Assembly (NCBI GenBank): GCA_964530415.1
Contig: CAZHAM010000031.1
Span: 1-7,762, forward strand
Reading direction: 5' to 3'
From: CAZHAM01 sp964530415
GTDB lineage: Bacteria > Patescibacteriota > WWE3 > UBA101185 > UBA10185
Length of the DNA: 7,762 nt
Shown here: piece by piece, positions 6,907-7,762 of the stretch
Layout of the letters: the number at the start of each line of letters is the position of its first letter
Position numbering within the stretch: position 1 is the stretch's first letter
The notes under the pieces: model-generated
Told to the model about the DNA's origin: nothing
Seen by the model: the letters and a program-made list of their open reading frames with translations, nothing else
Database searches by the model: none
Translations under genes and position numbers: made by a program

Positions 6907-7468
6907 GAATAGTGAGAACAGTAATCTCGCTAATGTTTCTGTAAGCCCCCCTCCAAACCTAATCGATATTGATGATATTTTTACACGGCCCGAAAAGTAT
7001 TTTATAAGGTTTTCCAATTTTTCATCCATGATAATATTGGTTGTCTCAATGATATTCGGGTTAATGCTTGTATATGATAAGGAGCTGGATAGGTCACTGT
7101 CTAGGTTAAAAGCTAAACAAGACTCGTTGATTTTTTCTTTGGACTCGTTCCAATCTGATATAGATCTCGCCCGAGATGTCGAAAAAAAGGCTGAATTTTA
7201 TACCCAAACATTGTCAGAAAGATCCCCTGTATATTCAAAAATCAGCGTCGCCTATGGTTCTGTACAGTCCGACGCCGAAATTAACTCATTTTCTATGAGC
7301 AGTTCCGGTTTTATGGTAAGTCTAACAGGTAAGGACGCGCTGTTTTTTTCTAGGTTAATAAATATATATTTAAGATCCGATTTAGTTGACCATATTATTT
7401 TGCACAGCGCTGCATATGACAAAAATATCGATTCTTATAATGTCGAGTTAGAAGGGGTGTTTAAATGA
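6845..7468 (+). CDS. PilN-like type IV pilus inner-membrane protein
   Basis: The 207-residue bitopic protein has a polar N-terminal tail of about 55 residues (basic and Asn-rich at 7-30, then PPPNLIDIDDIFTRPEKY at 35-52), one membrane helix (about 61-77), a charged coiled-coil-like stretch (about 78-125) and a C-terminal mixed alpha/beta domain ending SYNVELEGVFK. This layout matches PilN, which pairs with PilO and holds PilM from inside; the next gene looks like PilO, which strengthens the call. The PilN INLLP motif for PilM is not obvious; NLIDI (38-42) is the nearest candidate. ATG 6845 is the only canonical start before the membrane helix and lies 62 bp inside rpsT, so the true start may be a non-ATG codon farther on. 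The gene ends in an ATGA overlap with the next gene. No sequence signature proves PilN, so I leave the symbol empty. Confidence 0.65.
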   Translation: MLKSFLLRPKSQKNKRNPQNENSENSNLANVSVSPPPNLIDIDDIFTRPEKYFIRFSNFSSMIILVVSMIFGLMLVYDKELDRSLSRLKAKQDSLIFSLDSFQSDIDLARDVEKKAEFYTQTLSERSPVYSKISVAYGSVQSDAEINSFSMSSSGFMVSLTGKDALFFSRLINIYLRSDLVDHIILHSAAYDKNIDSYNVELEGVFK

Positions 7469-7762
7469 GCAAAGGTTTTGAAAAAGAGATCAAATACTTT
7501 AGAAGAAATTACTTAATGAGCATGAATCTTATCCGCGTTGTTACGTGGTGGGCCCTGATTGTCGTTTTGTTTTTTGGATTTTTTGGGATAAGGTCGTTGG
7601 GAAGCGTGATGTTAGATAAATTGAAACTCATCTCAGAAATGAAAACATTAAACCAAAATCTCGAAAAAAACCTTGAGAGTATCAGCGCGGCTTCGGAGTC
7701 TCTTTCCTCAACGGGGTCAAACCTTACATTTTTGTTTGCTTATGTTCCTAAAACTCCGGCAA
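7465..7762 (+). CDS. PilO-like type IV pilus inner-membrane protein, C-terminus cut by the window edge
   Basis: 99 residues are visible. A basic cytoplasmic tail (MSKGFEKEIKYFRRNYLMSM) leads to a membrane helix (about 22-44, rich in W, V, L and F), then a coiled coil (about 50-85), then FLFAYVPKTPA at the edge. This follows PilO: a short cytoplasmic tail, one helix, a coiled coil, then a phrase like LP-x-P before the ferredoxin-like domain. PilO dimerises with PilN in the periplasmic or extracytoplasmic part of the alignment complex. The ATG overlaps the previous stop (ATGA), and a good Shine-Dalgarno AAGGGG (7452-7457) lies 7 nt upstream, so translation is probably coupled and well initiated. 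The family call is by architecture and neighbour, not by a diagnostic motif. Confidence 0.6.
   Translation, partial: MSKGFEKEIKYFRRNYLMSMNLIRVVTWWALIVVLFFGFFGIRSLGSVMLDKLKLISEMKTLNQNLEKNLESISAASESLSSTGSNLTFLFAYVPKTPA

Noticed and set aside
1..7762. UGA recoded as glycine, as in some Patescibacteria (Gracilibacteria, SR1)
   Set aside because: No conserved glycine is encoded by TGA in any gene here, and TGA serves as the natural stop of rpsT and the PilN-like gene.

Overview
This is a housekeeping segment of an AT-rich bacterial genome, most likely from a metagenomic assembly because it carries a run of 10 Ns. The standard genetic code fits all genes. The combination of a heat-shock repressor missing its middle, compact overlapping genes, an S20 resembling those of Patescibacteria, and PilN/PilO-like pilus genes suggests a Candidate Phyla Radiation (Patescibacteria) bacterium, perhaps near Microgenomates or WWE3. 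That placement is an inference from gene form, not from a search.

Layout: a leftward block reads, in transcription order, murJ (lipid II flippase), lepA (elongation factor 4), hrcA (heat-shock repressor), grpE (nucleotide exchange factor) and dnaK (Hsp70, running off the left edge). An N gap sits at the murJ/lepA junction. The flanks of that gap share GTTT, and joining them there would end murJ cleanly 18 bp before lepA. A strong promoter overlapped by a CIRCE-like operator lies in the 64-bp lepA-hrcA spacer, so hrcA-grpE-dnaK can be transcribed as an autoregulated heat-shock unit.

A rightward block starts from a 148-bp divergent promoter region: rpsT (ribosomal protein S20), then a PilN-like and a PilO-like membrane protein, the latter running off the right edge. 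rpsT and the PilN-like gene overlap by 62 bp, and the PilN-like and PilO-like genes overlap through ATGA, so the three are probably co-transcribed and partly translationally coupled.

Working together: DnaK and GrpE form the Hsp70 folding cycle under HrcA control; LepA and S20 serve translation; MurJ supplies cell-wall precursor across the membrane; the PilN/PilO pair would form part of the inner-membrane alignment complex of a type IV pilus. No novel defence or mobile system is visible. The points most worth following are the internally shortened HrcA with its altered operator, the probably artificial gap, the rpsT/pilN overlap and a possible leaderless lepA start. There is no gene-free stretch longer than 300 bases and no tRNA, rRNA, CRISPR array or insertion sequence that I can see.
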